Source: Clostridiales bacterium UBA1728 (GTDB lineage: Bacteria > Bacillota > Clostridia > Oscillospirales > Oscillospiraceae). Taken from it: DNA of 64,000 nucleotides. Shown here in pieces: positions 7,573-15,804 of the stretch. The stretch lies in NCBI GenBank assembly GCA_002315975.1, contig DCIK01000020.1, positions 1 through 64,000 of the forward strand. The letters run 5' to 3'. The translations under genes were made by a program, and so were the position numbers. The notes beneath the pieces are model-generated. The model did not search any database. It was not told the DNA's origin and saw only the letters and a list, made by a program, of their open reading frames with translations. How positions within the stretch are numbered: position 1 is the stretch's first letter; each line of letters starts with the position of its first letter.

Positions 7573-9057
7573 TCAGTTGGGGTGATAGAGCTTGTGGGAC
7601 TCGTAGGCGGCGTCGCAGGTGAGGTTCATGCCCAGCTTGCCCAGCACCTTGCTGTCGTTGGCGGAGAGGATCACGGTGGAGTGAGCCTCGCTGCCCCGGA
7701 GCAGAGACAGGGCGGCCATGGCCTTGGCGGCGGTGGGATCGCTGACGGCGCAGACAGACAGGGCGATGAGCGCCTCGTCCACATGGAGCCGGGGATTGCT
7801 GTTGCCCAGCTGCTTGACCTTCAGCTCCTGCAGGGGGTGGATAATCTCCGGGGAGAGGAGGGTTACGCCGTCGTCAATGCCGGCCAGCGCCTTGAGGGCA
7901 TTGAGCATACAGGCGGAGAGGGCACCCAGCAGCGAGGAGGTCTTCCCGGTGACGGTGCGTCCGTCGGGGAGGGAAAAGGCCACGGCGGGGGAGCCGGTCT
8001 GCTGAGCCTTGGTGCGGGCGGGAATCACGGGAGGCCGCATCTCGGCGGTGATGCCCATTTCGTTCATGAGCAGCTCCAGCTTGCGCAGGGGTTTTTCGTC
8101 GGCCATGCCCTTGCGGAGCTCGCAGTTGGCGGTGAACCAGCGGCGGATGACCTCCTGACGGCTGGCGTCCCGGCAGGCTTCGTCGTCGCAGATGCAGTTC
8201 CCCACCATGTTCACGCCCATGTCCGTGGGACTCTTGTAGGGGCTCTCGCCCAGAATCCGATTGAGCATGGTGTTGAGCACCGGGAAGGTCTCCACATCCC
8301 GGTTATAGTTGACGGCAGTGACACCGTAGGCACCCAGATGCCAGGGGTCGATCATGTTCTCGTCGTTGAGATCGGCGGTGGCGGCCTCGTAGGCCTGGTT
8401 CACGGGGTGGTCAAGAGGCAGATTCCACACGGGGAAGGTCTCGAACTTGGCGTAGCCCGCCGTCTCGCCCCGCTCATGGTGATGGTAGAGCTGGGAGAGG
8501 CACACGGCCATCTTGCCGCTGCCGGGGCCGGGGGCGGTGATGACCACCAGAGGCTTGCTGGTCTCAATGAAGTCGTTTTTGCCAAAGCCCTCGGAGCTTA
8601 CGATCAGAGGCAGGTTGGCGGGGTAGTCGGCGATGTAGTACAGGCGATATACCTTGATGCCCAGCGCCTCCAGCCGCTTCTGGAAGGAGATGCTGGCCTC
8701 CTGCCCCCGGCAGTGGGTGATGCACACGCCGCCCACCATCAGCCCGATGGAGCGGAAGGCATCGATGAGCCGCAGGGTGTCGAGATCGTAGGTGATGCCC
8801 AGATCCCCCCGCTGCTTGTTGCGCTCGATGTCGTCGGCGGAGATGACCACGATGACCTCGGCCTCGTCCTTCATCTCCATGAGCATCTTGATCTTGCTGT
8901 CGGGCTCGAAGCCGGGCAGCACGCGGCTGGCGTGGTAGTCGTCAAAGAGCTTGCCGCCAAACTCCAGATAGAGCTTGCCGCCGAAATCGTGGATGCGCTT
9001 GCGGATGTGCTCCGACTGGAGCTTTACGTATTTGTCGTTATCAAAACCGATCTTCAT
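7573..9057 (-). CDS. DUF1846 (UPF0371) family protein
   Basis: A 494-residue cytosolic protein of the DUF1846/UPF0371 family, known in Firmicutes and without an established biochemical role. Visible signatures are the N-terminal IGFDNDKYVKLQSEHIRKRI, a glycine-rich nucleotide-loop-like TAPGPGSGKMAVCLSQLYHH near residue 175, and TDMGVNMVGNCI. The length fits the family. The ribosome binding site is purine-rich but not a strong GGAGG. The gene stands alone between two ~300-bp direct repeats, which may have allowed its movement or duplication. Confidence 0.88.
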   Translation of the reverse strand: MKIGFDNDKYVKLQSEHIRKRIHDFGGKLYLEFGGKLFDDYHASRVLPGFEPDSKIKMLMEMKDEAEVIVVISADDIERNKQRGDLGITYDLDTLRLIDAFRSIGLMVGGVCITHCRGQEASISFQKRLEALGIKVYRLYYIADYPANLPLIVSSEGFGKNDFIETSKPLVVITAPGPGSGKMAVCLSQLYHHHERGETAGYAKFETFPVWNLPLDHPVNQAYEAATADLNDENMIDPWHLGAYGVTAVNYNRDVETFPVLNTMLNRILGESPYKSPTDMGVNMVGNCICDDEACRDASRQEVIRRWFTANCELRKGMADEKPLRKLELLMNEMGITAEMRPPVIPARTKAQQTGSPAVAFSLPDGRTVTGKTSSLLGALSACMLNALKALAGIDDGVTLLSPEIIHPLQELKVKQLGNSNPRLHVDEALIALSVCAVSDPTAAKAMAALSLLRGSEAHSTVILSANDSKVLGKLGMNLTCDAAYESHKLYHPN

Positions 9058-9133
9058 ATTTTCTCTCTTCTCTCAAAAGGTATTGGAATCGGATGGATGT
9101 GTGAATAAGTGCCTCAAGGCTTGGGTATAAAGT

Positions 9134-9445
9134 CTGTCGTTGCTGTGAAAGTCCCCTTCAAGGCTCCCTCGGATGAGGGAGCTGCCCCAGTGCGTACACT
9201 GGGGCTGAGGGAGAGAGAATCTTTTGAGCTGTTCCGTAGACGGTCTCTCCCTCAGTCTCGCTCCGCTCGACAGCTCCCTCATCAGAGGGAGCCATAGGGC
9301 GTTTCGTCCATCGTGGTGATATTTTACTCATAGGAATTGCGAGGAATCCGTTCTCTCTGCGGCTCGTCCGGGAGGCCGAGCCCTACGGGGGACGGGGGAT
9401 ACGGATTGCCACACCATGCTGCGGCATGGTTCGCAATGACAGAAT
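9134..9445. repeat. Direct repeat unit U2 (family C plus family D palindromes)
   Basis: Second copy of the unit at 7254-7551, same orientation. It contains a 132-bp family C element (9162-9293), the GGCTCG/CGAGCC hairpin and a complete family D palindrome at 9401-9441 with inner stem ATGC/GCAT. It has no coding potential beyond chance frames. Confidence 0.8.
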
Positions 9446-9446
9446 G

Positions 9447-9500
9447 CCGCTGCGATAAGCGCGAGTCTCTCGATTCGGATGGCGCAGCCATCCGAATCGA
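9447..9500. repeat. Family A element, truncated copy (A8)
   Basis: The distal part of the family A core (GCTGCGATAAGCGCGAG) is followed by a perfect 14-bp hairpin, TCGATTCGGATGGC against its complement with a GCA loop. It ends six bases from the stop codon of the acyltransferase gene. Confidence 0.6.
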
Positions 9501-9505
9501 AGTCG

Positions 9506-10675
9506 TCAGACGCCGAACTCTTTCCCCGTCAGAAACTCGATGGCCTTGAGATAGCGCAGCGTATTGCGCACGGCATCGGAGCTGATCTGGTAGGTGTTCT
9601 TGTCGGTGCCGAAGTAGATGTTCTGGCTGCCGCGGATGGAGATGCCGCGAATCTCACTGAGAGGCAGGGTGATGCCGGGGAGACAGAGCCGATCCCGGAA
9701 AAGACTCATGGAGCCCTGCCCCAGCAGCGTCAGGCCGGTGCCGGTCTGCACCTCGTGGCAGAGCATGGCACTATCGCTGAAGATGGGCTGCTCCTCCGTG
9801 GCGCTGTCGCAGCTCTTCCGAAGCTGCTCGTTCTGCCAGTTCAGGGCTTCGCGGAGGGTGGAGAAGGGACCGTCGCCGGAGAGAAAGCCCGTGGGCAGAT
9901 AGCGCACCACCGCGCCGCAGGAGCAGCGCAGGGTGTCGTCCTCGGAGCGCAGGGTGTCGGCTTTGAGACACAGAGGGCAGCGGTAGAGCAGACGCTCCAG
10001 ATGCTCGGCCAGCCTTCTGCCCTTGAAGGGAATCTGCTTTTCCTGCTGCAGGGCGTAATCGTCCACGGAAATATCCCGGGAAATGAGGGCGTTGATCTCC
10101 TCGGCCTTCATGGCCTTCAGCTCCTCAGGCTTATAAATGCCCACGGCGCCGCCGTCTATCCTGCCTCTGCGGGCGGAGGCACCCGCCCAGCGGGGCGAGG
10201 CGAAGTAGCCGCCCTCAAAGCGGTAGGTCACCAGCGTGGCGCCGGCAGCGGCAGCCGTGCGGACGAACTTGCCCGTAGACTCGGGGAAGCTGCCGGTCAC
10301 GCCGTCCCAGCTCCGGTTGCCCTCGGGGAAAAAGCCCACGTTGTGCCCGGATTTCAGGTGGCGCAGCGCCGCCATGACAGGGGCGTTGGCGTTGCCGCCC
10401 TTCTGCCGTGCGATGGGCTCCTGAAGGAAGTTCACCAGTCTGCCGCCGAAGCCGGAGCGCAAAAGGTGCTCGCTGGCAATGTAGTACATCTGCTGCTTCG
10501 GAAAGGAAGCGGCGATCAGCACGGGGTCCAGGTCGGTGTTGTGGTTGCTCACCAGCAGAAAGGGGCCTTCCACCTCGGAGACCTGCCAGTGAAAGTTATA
10601 GCGCAAGCGGCCGTAGAGACGAATAAGGGGAACCAGAATACGCCATACGAGCCTGTGCCGTCTGTATTTATCCAT
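9506..10675 (-). CDS. PlsC-type 1-acyl-glycerol-3-phosphate acyltransferase with C-terminal Cys4 and PH-like region
   Basis: The N-terminal ~190 residues are a PlsC/LPLAT acyltransferase, expected to acylate lysophosphatidate or a related lipid at the membrane. NHNTDLDP is the HX4D catalytic motif and FPEGNRS is the acceptor-binding motif. The protein continues for 200 residues with an unusual tail: a four-cysteine knuckle (CPLC then CSCG) near 230-255 and a beta-rich segment resembling a bacterial PH fold. The ATG at 10675 has AAGGAGG upstream and is preferred over 10702. It has its own promoter and is divergent from the GNAT gene. Confidence 0.82.
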   Translation of the reverse strand: MDKYRRHRLVWRILVPLIRLYGRLRYNFHWQVSEVEGPFLLVSNHNTDLDPVLIAASFPKQQMYYIASEHLLRSGFGGRLVNFLQEPIARQKGGNANAPVMAALRHLKSGHNVGFFPEGNRSWDGVTGSFPESTGKFVRTAAAAGATLVTYRFEGGYFASPRWAGASARRGRIDGGAVGIYKPEELKAMKAEEINALISRDISVDDYALQQEKQIPFKGRRLAEHLERLLYRCPLCLKADTLRSEDDTLRCSCGAVVRYLPTGFLSGDGPFSTLREALNWQNEQLRKSCDSATEEQPIFSDSAMLCHEVQTGTGLTLLGQGSMSLFRDRLCLPGITLPLSEIRGISIRGSQNIYFGTDKNTYQISSDAVRNTLRYLKAIEFLTGKEFGV

Positions 10676-10716
10676 GAAAGCCTCCTTGTAAGAGAGAAAC
10701 AATATCCTGACACTAC

Positions 10717-10745
10717 AGTATAAACTATTTTTCTCTATTGTTCAA
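10717..10745 (-). promoter_or_regulatory. Promoter of the PlsC-like gene
   Basis: Minus-strand TTGAAC and TATACT with a 17-base spacer lie 42 bases upstream of the start codon. Confidence 0.65.
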
Positions 10746-10788
10746 ATGGTAATTGTGCGAATTTCCCCTTTTTTTCCGCGCACAATCA

Positions 10789-10797
10789 TGCTATAAT
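10789..10797 (+). promoter_or_regulatory. Extended -10 promoter of the GNAT gene
   Basis: TGCTATAAT is an extended -10 element with a perfect TATAAT, 48 bases before the GNAT start; no good -35 is present, as is usual for this class. Confidence 0.6.
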
Positions 10798-10844
10798 AAC
10801 CAAGAGTAAAATAGCCCGTGGAATCCCCGGAGGGAGGTTGCAGC

Positions 10845-11360
10845 ATGGGAAATTTCATCATCAAAACTCCCGCCACCGATCTCGAGCTGGACGGCAAGGC
10901 CTTTGTACACTATACGGCGTGGAACGAGAGCTATACCGGCCTCATCCCGCAGGCGTATCTGGATACGCGCTCGCTGGAGCAATGCCGGACAATTGCCCGG
11001 AGCCCGGGGGCCAATACCCTTGTGGCGGTCACAGAGGAGCAGGTGGCGGGCTTTGCCAGCTATCTCCCCGATTGCCGGAGCTTTGTAAGTGTGCCCGATA
11101 GCTGCGAGGTGGTGGCCCTCTATGTGCTGGAGAGGTACAAGGGTCAGGGCATCGGCACGGCGCTGCTGCAGCGCTGTCTTCGGGAGCTGCCGGAGGAAAA
11201 GGCCGTGGTGCTCTTCGTGCTGGAGGGCAACGAAAAGGCCATCCGCTTCTATGAGAAGCAGGGCTTTGTGTTTACCGGTCACGCTCTCGCCCAGAAGATT
11301 CCCGGCGGAGAGATACGGGAGCTCGAAATGGTTCTGACAGACCGCCCCGCGCAAGGATAA
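10845..11360 (+). CDS. GNAT-family N-acetyltransferase
   Basis: A 171-residue GNAT acetyltransferase. The acetyl-CoA binding motif A is visible as VVALYVLERYKGQGIGTALL, and the C-terminal NEKAIRFYEKQGFVFTG is the usual motif B. The substrate cannot be told from sequence. The start at 10845 has AGGGAGG seven bases upstream and is preferred over the in-frame ATG at 10818. It has its own extended -10 promoter and is followed by a family D palindrome. Confidence 0.87.
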   Translation: MGNFIIKTPATDLELDGKAFVHYTAWNESYTGLIPQAYLDTRSLEQCRTIARSPGANTLVAVTEEQVAGFASYLPDCRSFVSVPDSCEVVALYVLERYKGQGIGTALLQRCLRELPEEKAVVLFVLEGNEKAIRFYEKQGFVFTGHALAQKIPGGEIRELEMVLTDRPAQG

Positions 11361-11373
11361 GTATTCGGAAACC

Positions 11374-11417
11374 TGTCATTGCGAACCAGTGACCGATGTC
11401 ACTGGTGTGGCAATCCG
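11374..11417. repeat. Family D palindrome (D3), left of the GIY-YIG gene
   Basis: Outer arms TGTCATTGCGAACC and GGTGTGGCAATCCG enclose the inner stem CAGTGAC/GTCACTG. The element is inverted relative to the copy on the other side of the GIY-YIG gene. Confidence 0.8.
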
Positions 11418-11442
11418 TATCCCATTGTTGAGGTCAGAAGAG

Positions 11443-11730
11443 ATGCAATATTATGTGTACATTCTTTCTAACGCAACGAATGTATCCCTTTACATAGGGG
11501 TGACAAACAATCTGATTCGCCGGGTTTGGGAGCACAAAAATAATTTCGATGAGAAAAGTTTTACCGCAAGGTATTCTGTACATAAGCTCGTTTATTTTGA
11601 ATCTACGGAGAATGTAAACTCTGCCATCCAAAGAGAAAAGCAATTAAAGGGCTGGAATCGGAAAAGGAAAAACAATCTGATTTCCGGTTTTAATCCTTCG
11701 TGGATAGACTTATTTGAAACCATTACTTAA
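11443..11730 (+). CDS. GIY-YIG nuclease domain protein, 95 aa
   Basis: The small protein is a single GIY-YIG nuclease domain of the UPF0213/YhbQ type. YYVYIL and SLYIGVT are the GIY and YIG elements, RRVWEHK supplies the basic residues, and the glutamate of AIQREKQLKGW is the likely metal ligand. DNA cleavage is the family activity; a target is unknown. The gene is visibly AT-richer than its neighbours and sits between inverted family D palindromes, which suggests a mobile unit. The ATG at 11443 is preferred because the longer frame would start inside the palindrome. The ribosome binding site is weak. Confidence 0.88.
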   Translation: MQYYVYILSNATNVSLYIGVTNNLIRRVWEHKNNFDEKSFTARYSVHKLVYFESTENVNSAIQREKQLKGWNRKRKNNLISGFNPSWIDLFETIT

Positions 11731-11734
11731 AAAG

Positions 11735-11777
11735 ACGGATTGCCACACCGGCGCTGCGGCGCCGGTTCGCAATGACA
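11735..11777. repeat. Family D palindrome (D4), right of the GIY-YIG gene
   Basis: Same outer arms as the copy at 11374-11417 but in inverted orientation. The inner stem is entirely different (GGCGC/GCGCC around TGC). It ends 28 bases before the secA start. Confidence 0.8.
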
Positions 11778-11805
11778 GGGAAGGAAAACCTGTAAGGAGA
11801 ACAAC

Positions 11806-14553
11806 ATGGGACTTTTAAGCAAGCTATTCGGTACCCCCAATGACAGAGAGCTCAGGAAGATCACGCCCATCGTGGAGAGCATCGAGGCTCTCTCCGAGAG
11901 CTATGCCGCGCTGAGCGACGAGGAGCTCCGGGGCAAGACGGACGAGTTTAAGGCTCGCTATCAGCGGGGCGAAACGCTGGACGAGCTGCTGCCTGAGGCT
12001 TTTGCGGCTGTCCGGGAGGCCAGCAAGCGCGTGCTGGGCATGAAGCCCTTCCGGGTGCAGCTCATCGGCGGCATCGTGCTCCATCAGGGACGCATCGCCG
12101 AGATGAAGACCGGCGAAGGCAAGACGCTGGTGGCTGTGCTGCCCTCTTATCTCAACGCTCTCACCGGCGAGGGCGTACATGTGGTCACGGTCAACGACTA
12201 TCTGGCCAGGCGCGACAGCGAGTGGATGGGCAAGGTGCACCGCTTCATGGGTCTGAGCGTGGGTCTCATCGTCCACGGGCTGGACAATAACGAGCGCCGC
12301 GCCGCCTATGCCTGCGATATCACCTACGGCACCAATAACGAGATGGGCTTTGACTACCTCCGCGACAATATGGCCCTCTACAGGAGCGACATGGTGCAGC
12401 GGGGTCATGCCTTTGCCATCGTGGACGAGGTGGACTCCATCCTCATCGACGAGGCGCGAACCCCCCTCATCATCTCCGGTCAGGGGGACGAGAGCACTGA
12501 CCTCTACCGCCGGGCCGACGACTTCGTCCGCACCCTCCGCTGCCTCACCGTCACCAAGACTGACGAGAAGGAGGAGGAGAGCGAGGACATCGATGCTGAC
12601 TACATCGTCGATGAGAAGGCTCGCTCCGCCACCCTCACCGCCCGGGGCATCGCCAGGGCCGAGCGCTACTTCAATCTGGAAAACCTCTCCGATCTGGAGA
12701 ATACCACCCTCTCCCACCACATCAATCAGGCCATCAAAGCCCACGGCATCATGAAGCGCGACATTGACTATGTGGTCAAGGACGGCGAGATCATCATCGT
12801 GGACGAGTTCACCGGCCGTCTCATGCTGGGTCGCCGCTACAGCGAGGGTCTCCATCAGGCCATCGAGGCCAAGGAGGGCGTGGATGTGCAGAAGGAGAAC
12901 AAGACCCTCGCCACCATCACCTTCCAGAATTACTTCCGCCTTTACAATAAGCTCTCCGGCATGACCGGCACCGCCCTCACCGAGCAGGAGGAGTTCTCCA
13001 CCATCTACAATCTCGACATTATCGAGATTCCCACCAACAAGCCCGTTATCCGGCAGGACTGGAACGATGTGGTCTACAAGAATGAAAACGGCAAGAACCG
13101 CGCCATCATCGAGCAGATCAGGGAATGCCATGAAAAGGGTCAGCCCGTGCTGGTGGGCACCGTCAGCATCGAGAAGAGCGAGTATCTCTCCTCTCTGCTG
13201 AAGCGTGCGGGCATTCCCCACAGCGTGCTGAACGCCAAGTACCACGAGAAGGAAGCCGAGATTGTGGCGCAGGCCGGCAAGTTCGGCGCCGTGACCATCG
13301 CCACCAACATGGCCGGTCGAGGCACCGACATCAAGCTGGGCGGCAACGCCGAGTATATGGCCAAGGCCGATCTGAAAAAGGCCGGCTATGACGAGGAGCA
13401 GATCTCCGAGGCCACCGGCTATGCCGATACCGAGGATGAGGAAATCCTCGCTGCCCGCGCCCTCTACGCTGAGCGCATGGCCTATCACGACAAAATCGTG
13501 GACGAGGAGGCGGAGCGCGTCCGCGCCGCCGGCGGCCTCTTCATTCTGGGTACCGAGCGTCACGATGCCCGCCGTATCGACAACCAGCTCCGTGGCCGCA
13601 GCGGCCGTCAGGGTGACCCCGGCGAGAGCCGCTTCTACATCGCCCTCACCGACGATGTGATGCGTCTCTACGGCGGCGAGAGAATCATGAGCATCATGGA
13701 GACCCTCAGGCTGGAGGAGGACACCCCCATCGAGCACAAGATGCTCACCAACGCTCTGGAACAGGCTCAGAAGACCGTGGAAAGCCGCCACTTCCAGGCC
13801 CGTAAGAGCACTCTGGAATTTGACGATGTGATGAATATCCAGCGTAACCTCATCTACGGCGAGCGCCGCAAGGTGCTGGACGGCGAGGATGTCCGGGAAA
13901 ATATCCGCAGCATGGTGGCCGAGCAGATTGCCGCCGCTGCCGGAGCGGGAAGCGTGGAGAATGAAGAAGACCTCTCCGAACGGCTGAAGGATGTGGCTCC
14001 TCTCTTCGTCCCCGCCGGTGCCATCGTGTACCACGAGGGGATGAGCGCCGAGGAGCTCAGTGAGAAGCTCACGGAGCTGGCCGAAAAAGCCTACACCGAG
14101 AAGGAAGCCATTCTGGGCAATGCTGCCGCCGACGGCAAGCCCCTCATGCGGGAGCTGGAGCGCGTGATCCTCCTGCGGGTGGTGGACGAGTACTGGATGG
14201 AGCACATCGACGCCATGAGCGATCTCCGGCAGGGCATCGGTCTGCGGGGCTACGCCAATGTGAAGCCCGTGGATGCCTACAAGCAGGAGGGCTTTGAGAT
14301 GTTCGAGCAGATGATTGCCGGCATCCGTCAGGAGGTCGTCCGCCGGATTTACACCGTCCGCGTCCGCCGGGAGGAGAATGTGGAGCGCAAGAGCGTGGCC
14401 AGGGTGAACCTGAACAATGTGGGCGGTGACGACACCGCCGTGAAGCAGCCCGTCAAGAAAGCTAAGAAGCCCGGTCGCAACGACCCCTGCCCCTGCGGCA
14501 AGAAGCGTCCCAACGGCCTGCCCATGAAGTATAAGGACTGCTGCGGGAAATAA
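11806..14553 (+). CDS. secA: Preprotein translocase ATPase SecA
   Basis: This 915-residue ATPase drives proteins through SecYEG. The Walker A block [16 protein letters not shown] is near residue 100, and [19 protein letters not shown] is the helicase motif II region. The preprotein cross-linking and scaffold domains follow, and the C-terminal zinc-binding tail has [10 protein letters not shown] and DCCGK. The length is near the usual 840-900. AAGGAG precedes the ATG. The only upstream gene is the GIY-YIG unit, and no clear promoter is visible between them. secY is encoded 14 kb downstream. Confidence 0.98.
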   Translation: MGLLSKLFGTPNDRELRKITPIVESIEALSESYAALSDEELRGKTDEFKARYQRGETLDELLPEAFAAVREASKRVLGMKPFRVQLIGGIVLHQGRIAEMKTGEGKTLVAVLPSYLNALTGEGVHVVTVNDYLARRDSEWMGKVHRFMGLSVGLIVHGLDNNERRAAYACDITYGTNNEMGFDYLRDNMALYRSDMVQRGHAFAIVDEVDSILIDEARTPLIISGQGDESTDLYRRADDFVRTLRCLTVTKTDEKEEESEDIDADYIVDEKARSATLTARGIARAERYFNLENLSDLENTTLSHHINQAIKAHGIMKRDIDYVVKDGEIIIVDEFTGRLMLGRRYSEGLHQAIEAKEGVDVQKENKTLATITFQNYFRLYNKLSGMTGTALTEQEEFSTIYNLDIIEIPTNKPVIRQDWNDVVYKNENGKNRAIIEQIRECHEKGQPVLVGTVSIEKSEYLSSLLKRAGIPHSVLNAKYHEKEAEIVAQAGKFGAVTIATNMAGRGTDIKLGGNAEYMAKADLKKAGYDEEQISEATGYADTEDEEILAARALYAERMAYHDKIVDEEAERVRAAGGLFILGTERHDARRIDNQLRGRSGRQGDPGESRFYIALTDDVMRLYGGERIMSIMETLRLEEDTPIEHKMLTNALEQAQKTVESRHFQARKSTLEFDDVMNIQRNLIYGERRKVLDGEDVRENIRSMVAEQIAAAAGAGSVENEEDLSERLKDVAPLFVPAGAIVYHEGMSAEELSEKLTELAEKAYTEKEAILGNAAADGKPLMRELERVILLRVVDEYWMEHIDAMSDLRQGIGLRGYANVKPVDAYKQEGFEMFEQMIAGIRQEVVRRIYTVRVRREENVERKSVARVNLNNVGGDDTAVKQPVKKAKKPGRNDPCPCGKKRPNGLPMKYKDCCGK

Positions 14554-14756
14554 AGCGGCTTTGCCGCTTCGCGCTTCGTCAGGGATACCTGCGGTATCCC
14601 TGACGAGATATACTCGCGCTGATCGCGGCGGCGGAGCCGCCTTGGTCGGCGCGAGGACAGCAGCAATAGCTGCTGTCTCAGGGAATTTATCAGCGGGCGG
14701 AGCTCGCCGATAAATGGATTTGAATTTTTCGCACCGCAGGTGCGAACTCTGCGAGG
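14553..14756. repeat. Family A composite palindrome, longest copy (A1)
   Basis: In order: an AAGCGGC/GCCGCTT hairpin right after the secA stop; a perfect 13-bp hairpin at 14577-14605; the 43-nt core bounded by CTCGCGC and GCGCGAG (14613-14655); a GACAGCAGC/GCTGCTGTC hairpin; TCAGGG; a hairpin with outer pair TTTATC/GATAAA; a TTCGCACC/GGTGCGAA hairpin; and the tail CTCTGCGAGGCTTGG. It fills most of the secA-pgeF gap and no promoter is evident in it. Confidence 0.8.
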
Positions 14757-14801
14757 CTTGGGGAAGCTGATGCGGCGTGTTCCGGAGAGAAAGGACGAAG
14801 C

Positions 14802-15602
14802 ATGTTTACCTATCATGAATACGAAGGCCTTATGTGGTCCTGCTCTGATAAGCTTCCGGTGAAGCACCTCTTCAGCGGCAGGCTGGGCGGGGTGGGGGAC
14901 TGGCCCTACTCCACCAACCCGGACCCCGACTGGGAGACGGTGGAAAACCAGAAGCGGGTACGCGCCCTCTGGCAGACGCTGTTCCGGGGCGCGGAAATGC
15001 CCGAGCGGGTGTGCCTGACCCATCAGGTTCACGGGAATCTGGTGCGCATCGTCACGGAGGCTGACGCGGCCTTCCCGCCTCTGCGGGTGCTGCCCCCGGA
15101 CTGTGACGGTCTGGCGGTGGGGGAGAAGAATCTGCCCATCGCCGTCTTCACCGCCGACTGCATCCCCGTGTTGCTCTGCAATAAGGCGGGCACCGCTGCC
15201 GCCGCGCTCCACTGCGGCTGGAAGGGCACGGCGAAGGACATGATCGGCTCCGGCGTGGCGGCCATGAGGGAGCTGGGCGTGGAGCCGGAGGACATCTGCG
15301 CTGCCATCGGTCCCGGCATCTCCCGCTGCTGCTTCGAGACCGGCGGCGAGGTGCCCGAGGCCATGGCTGCCCTGTTGGGTGCGGATGCCGATGGCTGTTT
15401 TGAGCCTGAGGAGGGCGTGCCCGGCAAGTTCATGGTGGACTTAAAGGAAGTGAACCGCCGCCGCCTGCTGCAGCTGGGCGTGAAGGCGGAGAATATCGAC
15501 GTGAGCGGCGACTGCACCATGTGCGACCGCGAGAACCGCTACTGGTCCCACCGCGCCACAAAGGGCGTCCGGGGGACGATGGCGTCGTTTATTTTATTGT
15601 GA
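14802..15602 (+). CDS. pgeF: Peptidoglycan editing factor PgeF / polyphenol-oxidase-like (YfiH family)
   Basis: A 266-residue member of the YfiH/LACC1 family, linked in other bacteria to removal of mis-incorporated residues from peptidoglycan precursors and to purine nucleoside chemistry. The zinc-site signature is visible: LTHQVHGN, FTADCIPVLL, HCGWKGTAKD and GPGISRCCFETG. The length is typical. The start has a purine-rich GGAGAGAAAGG stretch upstream. It lies between two family A palindromes, and no neighbouring cell-wall genes are present. Confidence 0.88.
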   Translation: MFTYHEYEGLMWSCSDKLPVKHLFSGRLGGVGDWPYSTNPDPDWETVENQKRVRALWQTLFRGAEMPERVCLTHQVHGNLVRIVTEADAAFPPLRVLPPDCDGLAVGEKNLPIAVFTADCIPVLLCNKAGTAAAALHCGWKGTAKDMIGSGVAAMRELGVEPEDICAAIGPGISRCCFETGGEVPEAMAALLGADADGCFEPEEGVPGKFMVDLKEVNRRRLLQLGVKAENIDVSGDCTMCDRENRYWSHRATKGVRGTMASFILL

Positions 15603-15608
15603 GCTCAT

Positions 15609-15739
15609 TTGGAAAACTCCGTTTTCCAAGTGAATTGCTCGCGCTGATCGCGGCGGCGGAGCCGCCTTGGTCGGCGCGAGGGCGCGCCAATAGAGCGCGC
15701 CTCAGGGTATTTGAAAGCGGGCAAAGCTCGCTTTCAAAT
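15609..15739. repeat. Family A composite palindrome (A2)
   Basis: A TTGGAAAAC/GTTTTCCAA hairpin is followed by the 43-nt core (15638-15680, matching copy A1), a GGCGCGC/GCGCGCC hairpin, TCAGGG, and a TTTGAAAGCG/CGCTTTCAAA hairpin. It fills the gap between pgeF and the binding-protein gene. Confidence 0.8.
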
Positions 15740-15804
15740 GATTTCATACCCTTCGCGCAGGTATCATGCGGCCATATGTTCTGAACTGAATTGAGGTATT
15801 TCCT

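Noticed and set aside
11824..14205. 793-aa minus-strand open frame antisense to secA
   Set aside because: The plus strand is unmistakably SecA; the antisense frame is His/Leu/Val-rich with no family resemblance or ribosome binding site.
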